DNA from: Brachionus manjavacas
Lineage: Eukaryota; Rotifera; Eurotatoria; Ploima; Brachionidae
NCBI GenBank assembly: GCA_019054805.1
Contig: JAHQIY010000012.1
Span: 310,001 to 374,000 of the forward strand
Direction: 5' to 3'
DNA length: 64,000 nt
Below, piece after piece: positions 10,506 through 23,248 of the stretch; the first letter of the stretch is position 1, and each line of letters opens with the position of its first letter. The translations under genes were made by a program, and so were the position numbers. The notes below the pieces were generated by a model. It worked only from the letters and a program-made list of their open reading frames with translations, did no database searches and was not told where the DNA came from.

Positions 10506-13500
10506 TTAAGAGTTTCTGATTTCAAGAATTGCCATTGTTCCACTGGCCGGATTGATGGTTGCATGCTGAACACCTTCAAAGCTTTGGTTCGGGTCAAGTT
10601 TAAAGTCAAAGTTTTGAATAAATTTGGCAAGACAAATTTTTCCTTCGATCTAAATAATAAAAATTGAATTTTTTATTTAAAAATTTTGAAAACTTACTAT
10701 AGAAAAATTTTGACCTATACAATTCCTAGGCCCGATACTAAACGGGAAATATGTATAATTCTTTATTTTTCCTTCATTGTTATAAAATCTTTCCGGTTCA
10801 AATTTTTTACAGTCCGGAAAAAATTCCTCCATCCGTCCACTCACATAAGAAGAAACCTTAAATTAATCCGGACCCTAAAATTTGTCAAATAAATTAGTTT
10901 AATTAGATTACCTGTATTTCACTTCCAACTGGTATATCATAGTCATAAATTTTAAAAGGAATAGTTGACTGTCTATTAATTAGTGGGGTAATTGACCATT
11001 TTCGCAAAGTTTCCTTAATAACACTCTCCAAATATTTAAGTTTATTCAGATCATCAGTATTTATGTGTTGTTTAGATCCTATAACTGAGTCGACTTCATC
11101 TTTTAGCCTTTTTTAGTATAAAAACTAGTTAAATTATAATCATAGTTATTCGGAAGCACTACTTTTTAAGAACTTCCGGGTTTTGTCCTAGTTCTAGAAT
11201 AGAAAATGCCAACATGTTGGATGTGGTTTCTTGTCCTAAGTCAGAACATTTAGGAAATCTATTAAAAAAATAAGGAATTTGGTTTACCAGCAACAAAAAA
11301 TGTCAAGAAATCGTCCACTAAGTCTTCTATATCAATGTTTCCTGTTTCTTTAGAAAAAATAATTTTTTGGTTTATATTAAAAATAATTTTGAATTTGTTT
11401 TTAATTTATTTAAATTATTTTTAACAGAATGTTAGTTAATTAATTTGTATTAAAAATGATTTACTGAAATAATAATATCAAAATTATATTTTAAAGTCAA
11501 CGAAAACATTTAGATCTTTTAAGAAAAAAAAAAATAAATTTAATTTAATTTGGTCTGATTTTTGTGTTTGAATTTCAAGATGTATCCACTGTTGAAATAA
11601 CATTGCAAAAGTGCGATGTTTCAGATAAGAAAATAATTAATGATAATTAAAAAAAAAAAAAATTAAATATTTTTAAATTTTGATAAATAAAAAAATAAAA
11701 TTTTAAATTTTAAATTGAACTTTTGGGTAAAATTGAACAAGTTTAATTTTTATTCGAAAATTTGAAATAATAAATGGAAATTTTTTTTTCAATTTTTAAG
11801 TTAAGAAATATAAATTTAAATTAATATAATTTTTATTTAAGTTTCGAATAAAAAGTTATCAAACTCAATTTTTTTTTTATCTAAAAGCTCGACTTTTAAT
11901 AAAAACCGAAAAAGAATAAACTCTTAAGATTTTTGTATTATTACTCATCTTGCCTTTATCCTTTTAAAAACTTCAATATAATAAAAAATCTTAAAACAGC
12001 TTCCTGATTTAATATGATGAAAATTTGATCATTCATTGATTTGTTTTTTAAAAATTTCATCAATAATTTATAAATCATTCATCTCAAAGGTTAAATTTAT
12101 ACATCTTATTCGAAGTTTAAAAATTTTAAAAAAATTTCCATTTTTTTTTCAATTTTTCGAATAAAAATTAAACTTGTTAAATTTTACCCAAAAGTTTAAT
12201 TTCAAATTTCAAATTTTAATTTTTTATTAATTAATATGGTAAATGAGCCTAACCGGGTGGCCTATTTTTTTTTGTGGCATAATTCGCACTCATTTTATTC
12301 AAAAACGCCAAAAATCCTCACCGCATTAGACCAGTTTTTCTAGTCACCCCTTTACCTCCTGCGGTTAATTGGGTGAGGCCTTATTGGGTGAATTAGGTTA
12401 ACCCAGTTACCCCTGATTTTGTAAATATTTAGCCCGAGAACTAACCTCTTTTTCAGGATATTCACCGAATTCACCCAATTAGCCCAATAAGAATTAAAAA
12501 AAGGATTTTAAATGTTATTTTTAAAAATATAAATATTTAAAATATTCTTTATTATTATTCTTTTAAATATACGCTACAACATAACTATTTAGAAAAAAAT
12601 TTAAACGAATTATTAACAAATTCAAAATATATTGTTTGATTTTTTTTTAGTTAAAAAGATCTGTCTCGCAATGTTGTATAAATTTGAAGCTTGAGTAGTA
12701 TTTGCGTTATCAAGATCTTCCATCGAATACTTTAATTTTTAACTTCTTTTTGCTTGTTCTGATTCATTTTTATAATATTTTGACGATTTTTGATAATACA
12801 GAATGAATATTTTTATCAAATAAAATCAAATTATTTTTTTAAAAAAAAGAGAAACAAAATTTAAAATTTTTCATAAAAAATGACGTGATTGTGATCATTT
12901 TTGTCCATTCAGTCTAATTATGTTAAATATTTAATTTTCAGGGGTAAATGGGTGGGATTTTTTGGTATTGAGGTGATACTTCATTAACCTCTTAACCCAT
13001 AAAAAATAACAACATTAGACAACGGACCCATTAACTTTCTTAAAATTCTAGGAAAATTATTTTCTAATAATTAAGACCCGCTGAAAACGATAAGCAAATA
13101 AGGTCAGTTCAAACTTGTTCCGTCATCGGATCAAAAATTGTCAAACATAATTACTAATTTGAAAAATTCTACCGAATTAGCCGAAAAAAAACTTTGAATT
13201 AAAAAAAAGAGGTTTAAAAATTTTTTTTAAATATTTCATATATATATTTGGATTCCTCTCTTCAAGATTTACAAGAATATGTGGGTTGTTTAAAAAAAAA
13301 AAACGACTGATATATTTCGGTTTTTCAAATTACGTCACCGAATTTACATTAAATACATTTAGGCTGTGTTACCATAATTAAAAATATTTAATTTTTTTTT
13401 TTTTTTAATTATCATTAATTATTTTCTTATCTGAAACATCGCACTTTTGCAATGTTATTTCAACAGTGGATTCAAACACAAAAAATTAGACAAAATAAAA

Positions 13501-15816
13501 TTAAATATTCATTTTTATTTTTTTTTCTTAAAAGATCTAAATGTTTTCGTTGATATTAGTATTTCAGCTAAAACCTCCTGGATGATTAATAAAAATCAAA
13601 AAAGCCGATAATGTTGGAAAAGTTTTGGCTATCTTTCTCTAAACATACTTTAAGCTTCAAAATTTGATGATTTTGAAACTTTTACATTAACACTCCTATA
13701 AAATTTTAAAAGATTACCATTATTCAAAAAAGTATTATTTTATCAATAAAAAATGAATTATCAAAAATGACAACATTATCTGATAAAAATATTTTGCCTA
13801 TCAGATTTTATTTCAAAAACGGGAAGAGTAACTCTTTAAAAATTGTTTAAATTAAATATTTGTTTAAAATTAAATTTTTTTAATATTAATTTTGACTTAA
13901 ATAAGTCACAGTCATGACTTCAATTTTATGACTTCTCGCTTGATCTTTTCGCTTCTTATGATTTAATTTATTTATTTTAAGAATTACGCCAAATTTGGTG
14001 ATGATAAAAAAATTAAATATTAAAGAAATATATTATTAAAAAATGAAAATTTTTCTAAAAATAAAGACATTTTTTTGCCTCTTTTTGGAATACAAGATTA
14101 CATGCCAAAAAAAAATTTTGCGTAATTTCTATTTTTATATACAATCAAAAATAATTTCATTTTCAACTGATTGTGATTTTTTGTTTGTTTCTTTTTTTTT
14201 ATTTTTCCTTCTTTCAGACAAATTAAATTTCGAATACAAGTTGTCATCAGAGGAGAGAGGTCCGCTGCACCCGTTCCAGCACCTCTTAGATGTAATATTC
14301 AATTCTCAAGATTTAAACCCTAATTATAAAGATTCTTGAAAATTATTATTAGTATAAGTTTTAGACCATCAACTTTCAATATGTGAAAAAATATTTCATT
14401 TATCTACGGAAAGAACTACAACTTTTTAAAGTTTTAGTTACTTTTAGACCCCTGAGTACAATTTTTTTCTTGAGCCTCCCAAAAAAATTAAAGTTAGGAT
14501 TTAAAAGGACTTAGTTTACGAAGTTAAAGTCAAAAATTTGAAATTCAGATAGTAATTAAGTTTTGAATTTCTAGAAGTTATTTCAAAAAATATAATTGTC
14601 AACGCAAAAGTTGAAGTTTTTAAAAAAAATAATTTCTGAGCATTATCTGCAAATTTTGATCTAAAAGTTCAATCTCTGTCTTTGTAAAACTAAGTAAAAA
14701 AAATTACTGCTATTTTTAACCATCAAAGTAATCAAGTCATCTTTGACGTAATTATCATCTTGCAGTGCTTTGATCCGGTTATGAATTTGCGTTCGGCCTA
14801 AGTCTCTTAAATCATTCAATAGTTGCTTATATCTTTTTATATAGCCCCATTCAAATGGATTATACTAAATTATATTATTTATTTAAAGTAAAAAAAGAAG
14901 ATATCTTGCCTTTATAGTTGGATTAAATAGTAGGCGATTAAGGCCTCTAAGACTTTCAAAAACAAACTTTTTCAAATTGTTCTCTTTGGTAATACTGTCA
15001 TTTTGCATTCCAAAACAAGCCTTTTAAAAATAGCAAAAAATATTAAAAAAAACTTAATAAAACATACAGCTGCGATGACATCAAGTGTTAAATTATTCAA
15101 CTCGTCCAACATTCTAATAGTGGTTTTACCATCAGCCAAATTTCTCAATTTACTCATAAGAACATCACTTTTTGAATTAAACTCATCCATGAAGCCATTC
15201 AAAGCCCTTTTGAATAAAATAAAATAAATTGAGAAAAAATTAAAAAATTTTATAACTGTCTTGAAAATGCCGGATTCATGATGTGTCTGCGATGCCGGTG
15301 TTTAACATTGTCCAAGCTGGTGACCAAACTGGTACCCATGTATCTAGATCCATAGGGAAATCCGAGCACTGCGTATATGTCAGGATGCTTGGGAAAATTT
15401 TTATCAATGTACATCTCTTTGACGGCATCTGGACTTATGGTAAATATGCTAATTTTATCCAATATTTGGTACTTGAAGCAAGGTCCGAATTCTTTCACCC
15501 AATCTGCAAGGATGTCGGGCACCATTTTGTGCTTGACGAGTTCTTTGAGCTCTGGTATGTTTCCCAAATAGAAGCCGAGCAGACCATTTGTTCTAGGGCC
15601 CGGAATGTGGCTATATTTTTGTCTCAATAGATATAACCTTATGGTTTTGTACACAAAAAGAATCAGTGATGCACATATGGTCAATTTTAGAATTTCTGAG
15701 TAAAGATTTTTGCTTTCAGTGGCAGGTGAGCCGAATGAAGAGCTAAGTTTATAGCTAATATAGGCTATACCTGCAAAAACAAACAGTGATGCAGCTGTTA
15801 TTTTTGATTCAAACAT
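10506..15816 (-). CDS. Cytochrome P450, CYP46 (cholesterol 24-hydroxylase)-like
   Basis: Nine exons encode 532 aa: 15816-15257, 15206-15068, 15020-14910, 14864-14708, 11347-11288, 11235-11163, 11107-10912, 10856-10698 and 10649-10506. Two N-terminal hydrophobic segments (about 8-22 and 44-56) precede an IPGPR hinge, suggesting ER anchoring. The I-helix is FFVAGQETTSN (about 339-349), the K-helix is ETLR (399-402), and the PERF motif follows. The haem loop is FSIGPRNCIGQNF, with the axial Cys near 478. The run SSYVSGRMEEFF, the loop and LDVIAAACFGM closely resemble CYP46A1. The usual C-helix Trp before the Arg is replaced (KHRHRRH). The third intron has a GC rather than GT donor. Intron 4 is 3.4 kb and holds nested TIR elements. 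The substrate is inferred by family only (sterol side chain). Confidence 0.85.
11463..13566. mobile_element. Large inverted-repeat element in P450 intron 4
   Basis: The arms face each other: about 11463-11645 on the left and 13375-13566 on the right. They share CGAAAACATTTAGATCTTTT, a TTTTTGTGTTTGAAT block, and CACTGTTGAAATAACATTGC followed by GCGATGTTTC. The inner part of the arm matches the ends of the elements at 24825 and 36138, so this is a third family member. A second palindrome (11685-11790 against 12120-12232) and another element (12236-13375) lie inside. No transposase frame is seen. Confidence 0.6.
12236..13375. mobile_element. Nested TIR element in P450 intron
   Basis: The ends ATGGTAAATGAGCCTAA and (inverted) ATGGTAACACAGCCTAAATG face each other over 1.14 kb. 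GGGTGAATTAGG/CACCCAATTAGCCCAATAAG words form a local palindrome at 12355-12490, and related GGGTAAATGGGTGG sequence lies at 12940. It has no coding capacity, and the target duplication was not resolved. Confidence 0.45.
14218..14339 (+). other. GC-richer exon-like island in P450 intron
   Basis: After a good acceptor (TTTCTTTCAG) the plus strand stays open as DKLNFEYKLSSEERGPLHPF and then QHLLDVIFNSQD, up to a stop at 14337. It is clearly less AT-rich than the intron around it. It matches no family I recognise. It may be a transposon exon remnant or chance. Confidence 0.25.
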
Positions 15817-16490
15817 TATGACTAGAAGTTTAAAAATTTTGAAAAGTTTTTAATTCTTTTTTAGTTTAAATAATGAGGTAAAGATTGATAAAAAAAAGTG
15901 GTGTGAGATTTTTTATTAGAAACAAAAAACTGTATTCAAATACAGTTGATAACGAAAGAAACCAGACATTTTGTTTTATGTTTGTCTTTTTATCAAACTT
16001 TATTTAGATAACAACTGATTTAAAGAAGCTTAAAATTAGTGAGAATCATAAGGCTCTAGATTAATTTGGCCTTTATGAAATGTAAAAAAAAGGAAATTTA
16101 CTATGGTAATTTAAGAAAAATATAGTCAAGCATTGAAAGCTCAAAAAATAATTTTTAGTAATTTTCAATATGGTAAATTTTACTCAAAACAATGTTTTTT
16201 TCCGCGACAAGCCTAGCCCCCTGTAGAACACAATTTATATTTGGTTAGCTTGCAGAACCATTGCGGAAAATTGAAGTTCATGATCAAATTTAAATTTAAA
16301 ATAAAAATTTTTGGTTTTCGGTTTAAAAATAAAGGTATTTTTTACAATTTTTTACCTAAATTATTTTTTTATTATTTTTTACATCTTTCTTTGAAATCTT
16401 TCTTTACTTATAAGTTTGATACTTAAACATATTGCCCCTCGCATTAATTTCTCATGCTATTTTAATTTTCTTTTATAGCATTTTTTAACT
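15817..16490. other. Intergenic, P450 upstream region
   Basis: AT-rich sequence 5' of the P450. No clear TATA box or other motif is supported, and no gene is seen. Confidence 0.4.
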
Positions 16491-16600
16491 TATTTTACTT
16501 TTATTTTATTTTTTCTTGATTTTTATTTTTATTTTTTTCTAAATCTGAAGGAGCTTTAGCTCGGCATAGATAAACAAATAAATTAAAGAACAAAATATTA
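16491..16600 (+). mobile_element. LINE 3' end (stem-loop tail)
   Basis: The AT-rich UTR is followed by CTGAAGGAGCTTTAGCTCGG and a degenerate AAATAAATTAAA tail. The same GAGC-loop-GCTC terminus ends several other copies in this window (20283, 59441; inverted at 25061, 38201, 39096), which defines one LINE family. Only the last ~100 bp are present here. Confidence 0.6.
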
Positions 16601-16867
16601 CAAAGAAACATTTGATCCAATTCAAATTTATTTAAAAGTTCAAAGAGACATTCAATCAAGTGTAGAAGATGATAGAGTAGTCGAAGTAGAAGAAGTAGAA
16701 TCATGCTCTCAATTTTAGTGAAAAGGATAGCGTTGACATAAGAGAAGAAAATTAAGAAAAATTTAATTTTTAAGATTTATTTTTAGCTTTAGTCTAGTTT
16801 AGACTTACTAATTATCTTTTTTTGTCTTTATTAGAAAAGTCATTATTTCACATAATTTTAAAAGAAT

Positions 16868-17668
16868 GGCTGTAACTTAGCGGATAAATCAAGACGAAAT
16901 TAAAAGGCCATAACTCCTTTAATATTTATCAAAATAAAACGAAATTTTGAGAGAATAAAGAATTTTTATTCTAGTTTTTATTTATGCTTTTATTTTTTTT
17001 CAATAAGTCCATTTCTTCGAATATTATTGAGTCGTTTGGATGTAGAGGTCAAAAGGTCCTGTACGAGATTTTGGTCCATATTTCTTGTACAAAGTCGTAT
17101 TTTATTCCTTAGTTCATCTAAGTTTTTTGCTCTCTAGCCATTCTCATACACTTTCCCCTCTAAAATGGACCAAAAATCTTCAATTGGTCGTACTTCTGGC
17201 ATATTTGCAGGGTTTTCGCATTTTTGCACAAATATAATATTTTGGCTGCTTGACGCTGACTGATGCTGTCCTTGTGATCAAAAGCCTTTTTTAGCTTGTT
17301 GAGTTGTACTTTATTAATTTTTTTCGGTGTTTGACAAGTTCCTTGTTTCGTTTCTGGTAGAAAATGTTCACTACGTTTTAAAATTCGGAGAACAGTACTC
17401 ATTGGAATTTTTTCTGCCATAAAATGCCTCACAGTGAATGTTTTTCCAAGTGATCTATTTTCGTTAAAAAACGCGTACACGCGAATTCTAAGGGCCTCTC
17501 CTTTTGATGAATTTATTATTGTCATTTTTAATTCAAATTGAATAATTATTTTTATCGTATTTAAAATTAAATTTTCTACAAGAATATGGAAAGAGATTTA
17601 AAAAAAAATTAAAGTAGCATTGCAAATGATACTTAAAGTTCGTCTCGATTTTAAGTTGTCACCTGTAT
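16868..17668 (-). mobile_element. Tc1/mariner relic with internally deleted transposase
   Basis: The N-terminal HTH part lies at 17525-17210 (MTIINSSKGEALRIRVYAFF, then STVLRILKRSE). The C-terminal part (17207-16992) reads ANMPEVRPIEDFWSILEGKV and ends RLNNIRRNGLIEKK. The central DDE core is missing and the two parts are in different frames, with one TAG in the second part. Partly matching ends with AATCGAGACGAA / AATCAAGACGAA lie near 17650 and 16885, typical of Tc1-like TIRs. It is non-functional. Confidence 0.75.
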
Positions 17669-18499
17669 ATTAAAAATTATTAATTTACTGTTCGAAAAAA
17701 TGTCAAATATTTTTTTTTCATGCTTATTTTATTTAGCTTTCTGCTTAAAATTTTATTTATTTCTAATGATGTTTATTTTTATTAGTTTTCGATCAAAAAT
17801 TAATAATTTTGTTCAAATTATTTAATTTTAATCTAAAAAAATATGCACAATAACAATTTTTTTCTATTATTGTGTTATCAAACTTTTCTAGCCTTATCGT
17901 CTCTACTAGCTTTCTTTTTTGGTTCAATTGCTGATGTAATGTAACGGAATTTTGGCTTTTTTAGATTTAGAACCGCGGACTAGATACAAAAATAGTTAAA
18001 AAATACCATTTATTACCATTTTTTGCAAAAATATCGATCTATTGAAAAAATAATAGATTAAATTAATACACCATTTTGTAGATTAGACTGTGTGCTTTCA
18101 GAATATATACATATTAATAAGGTTATGTGTATTAGTACATGAGATATTTTAGCTTAAAGGTAACTAATTTTTTTTTTTTTTTGAGGAGGGTCGGGTCAAA
18201 ATTTTTTTTTTGACAATACCTAAAAAATCATTTTTTCAAGGTTTTCAAGTATTCAGATTAATATTTTAAAGTCGGCTGAAAATCAGATAGTGCTGTAGTT
18301 TTGCTGCGTGCGAACCTTAAGATAAAGAAGGCAAAAAGGACAAAAAGGATGTCATTTGTTAACTGGGAATTGAATAAACCTTTAAAAAAGGACACAAACA
18401 ACATTTATGAGTCCATTTAAACATATAAAATAGTTTTATTTTAAAAAAGAACTAAAAGAAAATTCATAACTAAGAGATATTATATTTAATTTTTGGGAT

Positions 18500-18990
18500 A
18501 GTAGTAGTAGAATTAGTAAATTGCAGTATAAGCATTGCCTACACTAGCGCGTAATTGTGTCTAGCCCTATAAGGGCCATTACAGGCGTTGCCTTGAGCCA
18601 TTTCAAAAACTTCCCGGTCTATAAATGCTTTGAAACTATTGACTGGTATCACATTTACCGCATTTGATGACAACCTGTTCCATGTCTCGACAACTCGGTT
18701 CGTTAAGAAATTGTAGCGACACAGTCCTCTTTGGTTTATTTTCCTTAACAACTTTTTATCATTTGATCTTCTTAAGTTTAGAGATAAACTTTTAGCATAA
18801 TCTACATCATTTAGCAATTCTATTTTTTCAACCTTGTGCACAATCTTATACATTTGGATCAAGTCACCTCTTAATCGGCGTTCCTCTAAACTAATCAGAT
18901 CCAGATCTCGAAGTCTTTCTTCATAAGGTTTCTCTTTAATTGATTTGACCGATTTGGTTGCTCTCCTCTGAGCCTTCTTCCGATAGTTTT
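18500..18990 (-). mobile_element. 5'-truncated LINE (CR1-like, (CTA)n tail)
   Basis: The minus strand encodes the RT C-terminal domain: RKKAQRRATKSVKSIKEKPY, then ERLRDLDLISLEERRLRGDL and TNRVVETWNRLSSNAV, ending NYALV with a stop at 18539. A CTACTACTAC tail follows at about 18500, as in the LINE at 7363. The frame is open for about 150 codons, so this copy is comparatively young. The 5' part is absent. Confidence 0.8.
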
Positions 18991-19165
18991 TTGAAACTTT
19001 AGAAAAAAATATTTATTTACTAGAATTTATTTTCAAAACTTTCAATGCCTCGCTTAAAATTGGATACCAGACAAAAGAATAGAAAAAGTCGAAAATCAAA
19101 ATGATTCATAAAAAAGACAAACTATCTGAAATAGCATCTCACTAATCTCATGTTTTTCAGAATGA

Positions 19166-19399
19166 ATGGAAAAAATATTGAATAACAGACTACTAAATAA
19201 AATGGCCAGAATTTTCTGGCCTGCTGCCAAAACCATACCAATTGGCCAAAAACGTAAAAGAGGAAGGCCGAAAGCAACCACGCCAGCTCTAGCTTTTCAA
19301 AATGATTTTCCGGACCAACAAGAAGAGCTATTAGTTTCAAATGCTGCTGCTGCCACTTCGATTAAACGTGGCCGAGGTCGACCAAAAAAACAAATTTAA
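19166..19399 (+). pseudogene. AT-hook C-terminus of a MULE-type transposase
   Basis: A 77-codon frame ends in two AT-hooks, QKRKRGRPKATTPAL and KRGRGRPKKQI. This basic tail follows the SWIM zinc finger in many animal MULE transposases, and a related tail (KKKGRPPKSNN) follows a SWIM motif at 46312 in this window. No catalytic domain is nearby, so it is a detached 3' fragment. A host AT-hook protein exon is less likely. Confidence 0.45.
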
Positions 19400-20199
19400 T
19401 TGCGTTGAGTTTTCTTTTTTTTTGTGTTTTTTTAATTTTCATTTGAGTTTTTTTTGTTTTCATAATAAATAAATTTATCATTGGTTTCAATAATTTTGCT
19501 CCCTTTTTTTTTAAATATTTGTCATTTTTTTATTGCTACTTTTTGTCATAAAAAAAAAAAATTTTGTTATTATTATAAAAAAAATTGTCAGTAGCTTCTA
19601 TAATTTTGTTATCTTTTTATTTTTATTTTGTCAGTTAATAAAAGAAAAATTTTTCATATGAATAAAATAAAAGCCTTTGATAATTAATTTTTAGATTAAA
19701 TAAAAAGTCAATTCCAAAAAGAAATCCAAGAAGGTAAAATAATTTTTTATCGACGATCCTAAGCTCAAAAATCCGGAAATTTTCAAAACCCCATCGAAAA
19801 TCAATTTCCGTTTATTTAAATATTATTCTTACATGTCAAATGATTTCTATTTTCCGACTTTTTATCCAGAATAATTTCGGAGCTGCCAAAACCCTGAGAC
19901 CCTTTTTTTGAAAATTTACTGCATTCTATTTATTTCAAAAAGCATATTTTTAAACCATTTAGTTCAAAAAAGTTCATTTAGTTTTAAAATTGAAATTAAT
20001 TATTATAAGAATGAGAGATATCTTATATTAAGTCTTAAAGAATTCCAGATTTTTAAAATCTTTTTTATAAATTACCAATAGAAGAAAATAAATTTAATTT
20101 TTTCATTATAGTTCGTCCTTGTTATCAATGATAACTCACATGAGGCAGATTGTAATTAACCCTGTCGGGTTTTTTTGAAAAAGTGATTCAATTACTGAA

Positions 20200-20335
20200 T
20201 TAGTTATTTATTGTCTTTTAACTTTATTTACATTTTATTTTAGCTTATTTTACTTTATTTTGATTTTTTATTTTATAATTTTTTCTGAAGGAGCTCTAGG
20301 TCGGTACAGAAATCAAATAAATAAAAATAATCTAT
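20200..20335 (+). mobile_element. LINE 3' end (stem-loop tail)
   Basis: The AT-rich UTR leads to CTGAAGGAGCTCTAGGTCGG and an AAATAAATAAAA tail, the same family terminus as at 16541 and 59441. No coding part remains. Confidence 0.6.
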
Positions 20336-23230
20336 TTTTAATTGATATATTTTTTATTTGAAAGAACACAAAACTATAATTCAAAAAAGATTGATGGTCT
20401 AAAATTAGTAGTCTTAATAGTTTTGTTGACGTGAATTATTCAGAGAAATAAAAGTTTTTAGTTTTCAAATTAAATTTATATTATTAAGGGAGCAGAGCAA
20501 ATCATGAAATTTTTTTCAATTTTTTTCTCACTAAATTTTTATGGAAATTTTTAGTACTTTTTAAAAGATCAATTTTATTTTTCTAGAATCATGAAAGACT
20601 TAAATTGATGTTGAATTACATAATTTCCCATAATTAAAAATAATAAAATTATCTTAAAATAATTTTTGACATAATTGGTTTTATAGAATGCTGCGCATTT
20701 GTCTAAAATTTAATTTATCCTAAATGATTGATATTAATTAAGATTTAAAAAAAGTTAAATTAAAATAAGTAAAAAAAAGAGCTCAATCTATATAAAAATA
20801 CAATTTGTGTATATTTTTAAATTTTTTTTTTAATTAAAATGCTTTTATTGAATAGTTTTATTATTTTTATCAGGCATATTTACACTCAATTTTTTCAATT
20901 TAAATTTTTAAGATTTTAAACTAATCCTTTGATTTTGTGTTTTTATCACAGTGAGTTTTTTGTAGAAACACAAAAAAAAGAAAAAATTTCTTTCTAATTT
21001 CTTTGAAATTTTTATATTATTCTGTTTTTTTGGGTCCTACTAAAACACTGACCCCCAGTTTTTTTTAATACATGACCCCCATTTTTTTTGCAAAGCAAAA
21101 ATATTTTCAAAAGTTTTAATTATCATTTAGTTTGAATTTTTCTCTTTTTTTTGAAAATTAAATTATTTTTTCTCCAAAATTATTATTTTTTGTGAAAATT
21201 GAATATTTTTATATTTTTAAAAACCTGACCCCCTACTGACCCTTAATTTTATACGCTTTACCCCCAACTGACCCCCATTTTTCTTGAAGAGAATTTAACG
21301 AGCTTTCTAAAAATGTGTCTAGTTTTTCTCCAGGAAGCATAGTTTTCGAGAATTTCAATGGATTTCACAATTGAGAAATTTTATGTTAAAATATAATTAA
21401 TTGCCTAGTATTTTAAGTAAAATTTGCGGAAGTTATGTATAATTCGGTAAAAACAAAACATTTTAAAATAAACTTTTTTTTTCTTTCGATTAGTTTTAAG
21501 AAAATAATTTACTAAAAGTTTTGTAGTATAAAAGGATGATTTGACAAAATCGAATATTCTGAATCGGAAGAGAAAAAGTCCCTAGCACACACAAAATGAA
21601 TAAAAATTTTTTAAAAATATTTTAATTTAATTTTTAATCAAAAAAAAATTTATTTAAATAAAATTCATTTTTTAAATCATTTAAAAAGTTTAACCAATTT
21701 TTTTTAAAGTATAATTAAATGAATTATATTTTTAAATAAAATATATCATTTTTTAAATTAAATTAAAAATATTAAATGGTTATCAATCCGAATTCCTTTT
21801 TTCTGTCTGACATTTGAATTTTTATTAATGAAAGGAAATTGAAAATTTGGAAACCTGGAGAAAATAAAAGAAAAAATAAAGATTTGATTTAATAGCATTT
21901 ATTTTTTAGGAGTAAATTGTTTTAAATTTTTTAATAGAGTCAAATTTTTTTAGAAATGCCTCTGTTAATTCGACGACAAGAGATATTTACGTGGAATATT
22001 TTTTAGCCAAAAAATTAAATAATTTAAATTAAATCAAAATTAAAAAAAATTAATTTTAAGAATTACATTAAAATTTTTATAAGATACTTGATAATTTCAA
22101 GATGCTAAGGCTTCCTTTCTCTCAAGAAAAATTTAATAAAATTTCAAATTTTTGCCTAAACAACCAGACAAGAGCTTTTAGACATTTTCCTTTATTAATA
22201 AATAAAAATAGTAGCTTAAAAATAAATAAAGCTATTGAGACTTTTAAAATATTTCTTTTTGAATTTTGTCATTTAGCAAAAATATTTTAATAATAATTAC
22301 TATGTGTTCAAGATTTTCTGCTACATTAATTAAGCAAAATTTATTCTATGGCAATTTTTGAGTTCCACTGGTCATATTAATACCAAAATTGATTTTTAAG
22401 GTAAATTTTATGACCAAAACACAATTTTATCTTAATTGATAAGACCAAATTTTTTTATCAAGTAGATATTTCAATAATTAAAAATAATTTAAAAATATTA
22501 TTACTCTATGCAATGGTGCTAGGAGAGTTGGTGCAACTGCTTTTTTGAATAAAAATTAAGATAAATTATCAAGAGATAAAAAAATTTAAGTTTTAAATTA
22601 AATCCTTAAATAATAATTTCAAGCCAACCTTGAGTCTGCTTCATGCTCATACACAAAATCAACAATTTTAAGCCAGACGAAGGCAAAATTTTGGATAAAA
22701 TGAATTCTTTTTGATTCTTTTTAAGTTTTGTATAAAATTTTATCAAATTTATTAAGATTCCTAATAGATTGGCATTAAAAGAATATGCTAGAAATCAAAA
22801 TTAATTTCTTACCTCATATTTCTTTTAAAATCCTTTAGAGTTAATAAGATGTTTCCTAACTCTTCTTATTAGCAGAGTTTCCTAATTATTCCATTAAGAT
22901 ATAATTTCATTTTCTTTTTACTTGGATAATTATTTTTTTTAAGATGTTTTTTTGTAATGTAATTATAGAAATAAAATTTTTTGTGAAGTTTCAATTCAGA
23001 AAAAACTTGAATAACTTTTTAAAATGCTTAATTTATTTATTTATTTAATTGAATTAACTTCCATTGTGAAGAAGTAATTTTAAAAGAGAAAAATTTTAAT
23101 TTTAAGTAAAAAAAATTAATAGAGGAGCTCGAACCAAAGTGAAAAGTATTATTTATTCTTTATTAGTTCATTTAAAATATTTCTTGAGTGTCTAAACCCG
23201 AAGTTATACAGACAAAGTTTTATTGAGTCA
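20336..23230. other. AT-rich region without recognisable genes
   Basis: Long A/T runs on both strands. A repeated phrase with CTGACCCCC/CATTTTTTTTG occurs at 21040-21290 (three or four variants). A 62-codon frame at 22102 has no recognisable domain. No gene is supported. Confidence 0.5.
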
Positions 23231-23248
23231 CAGATCCCATAATCAGAT

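Noticed and set aside
15283-15630. Plus-strand frames of 115 and 64 codons
   Set aside because: Antisense shadows of P450 exon 1.
16501-16704. 67-codon Leu-rich minus-strand frame
   Set aside because: Antisense to a LINE 3' end; the Leu run is a translation of a GAAGTAGAAG-type repeat.
22102-22290. 62-codon plus-strand frame
   Set aside because: No domain, splice context or neighbour; expected by chance in this composition.
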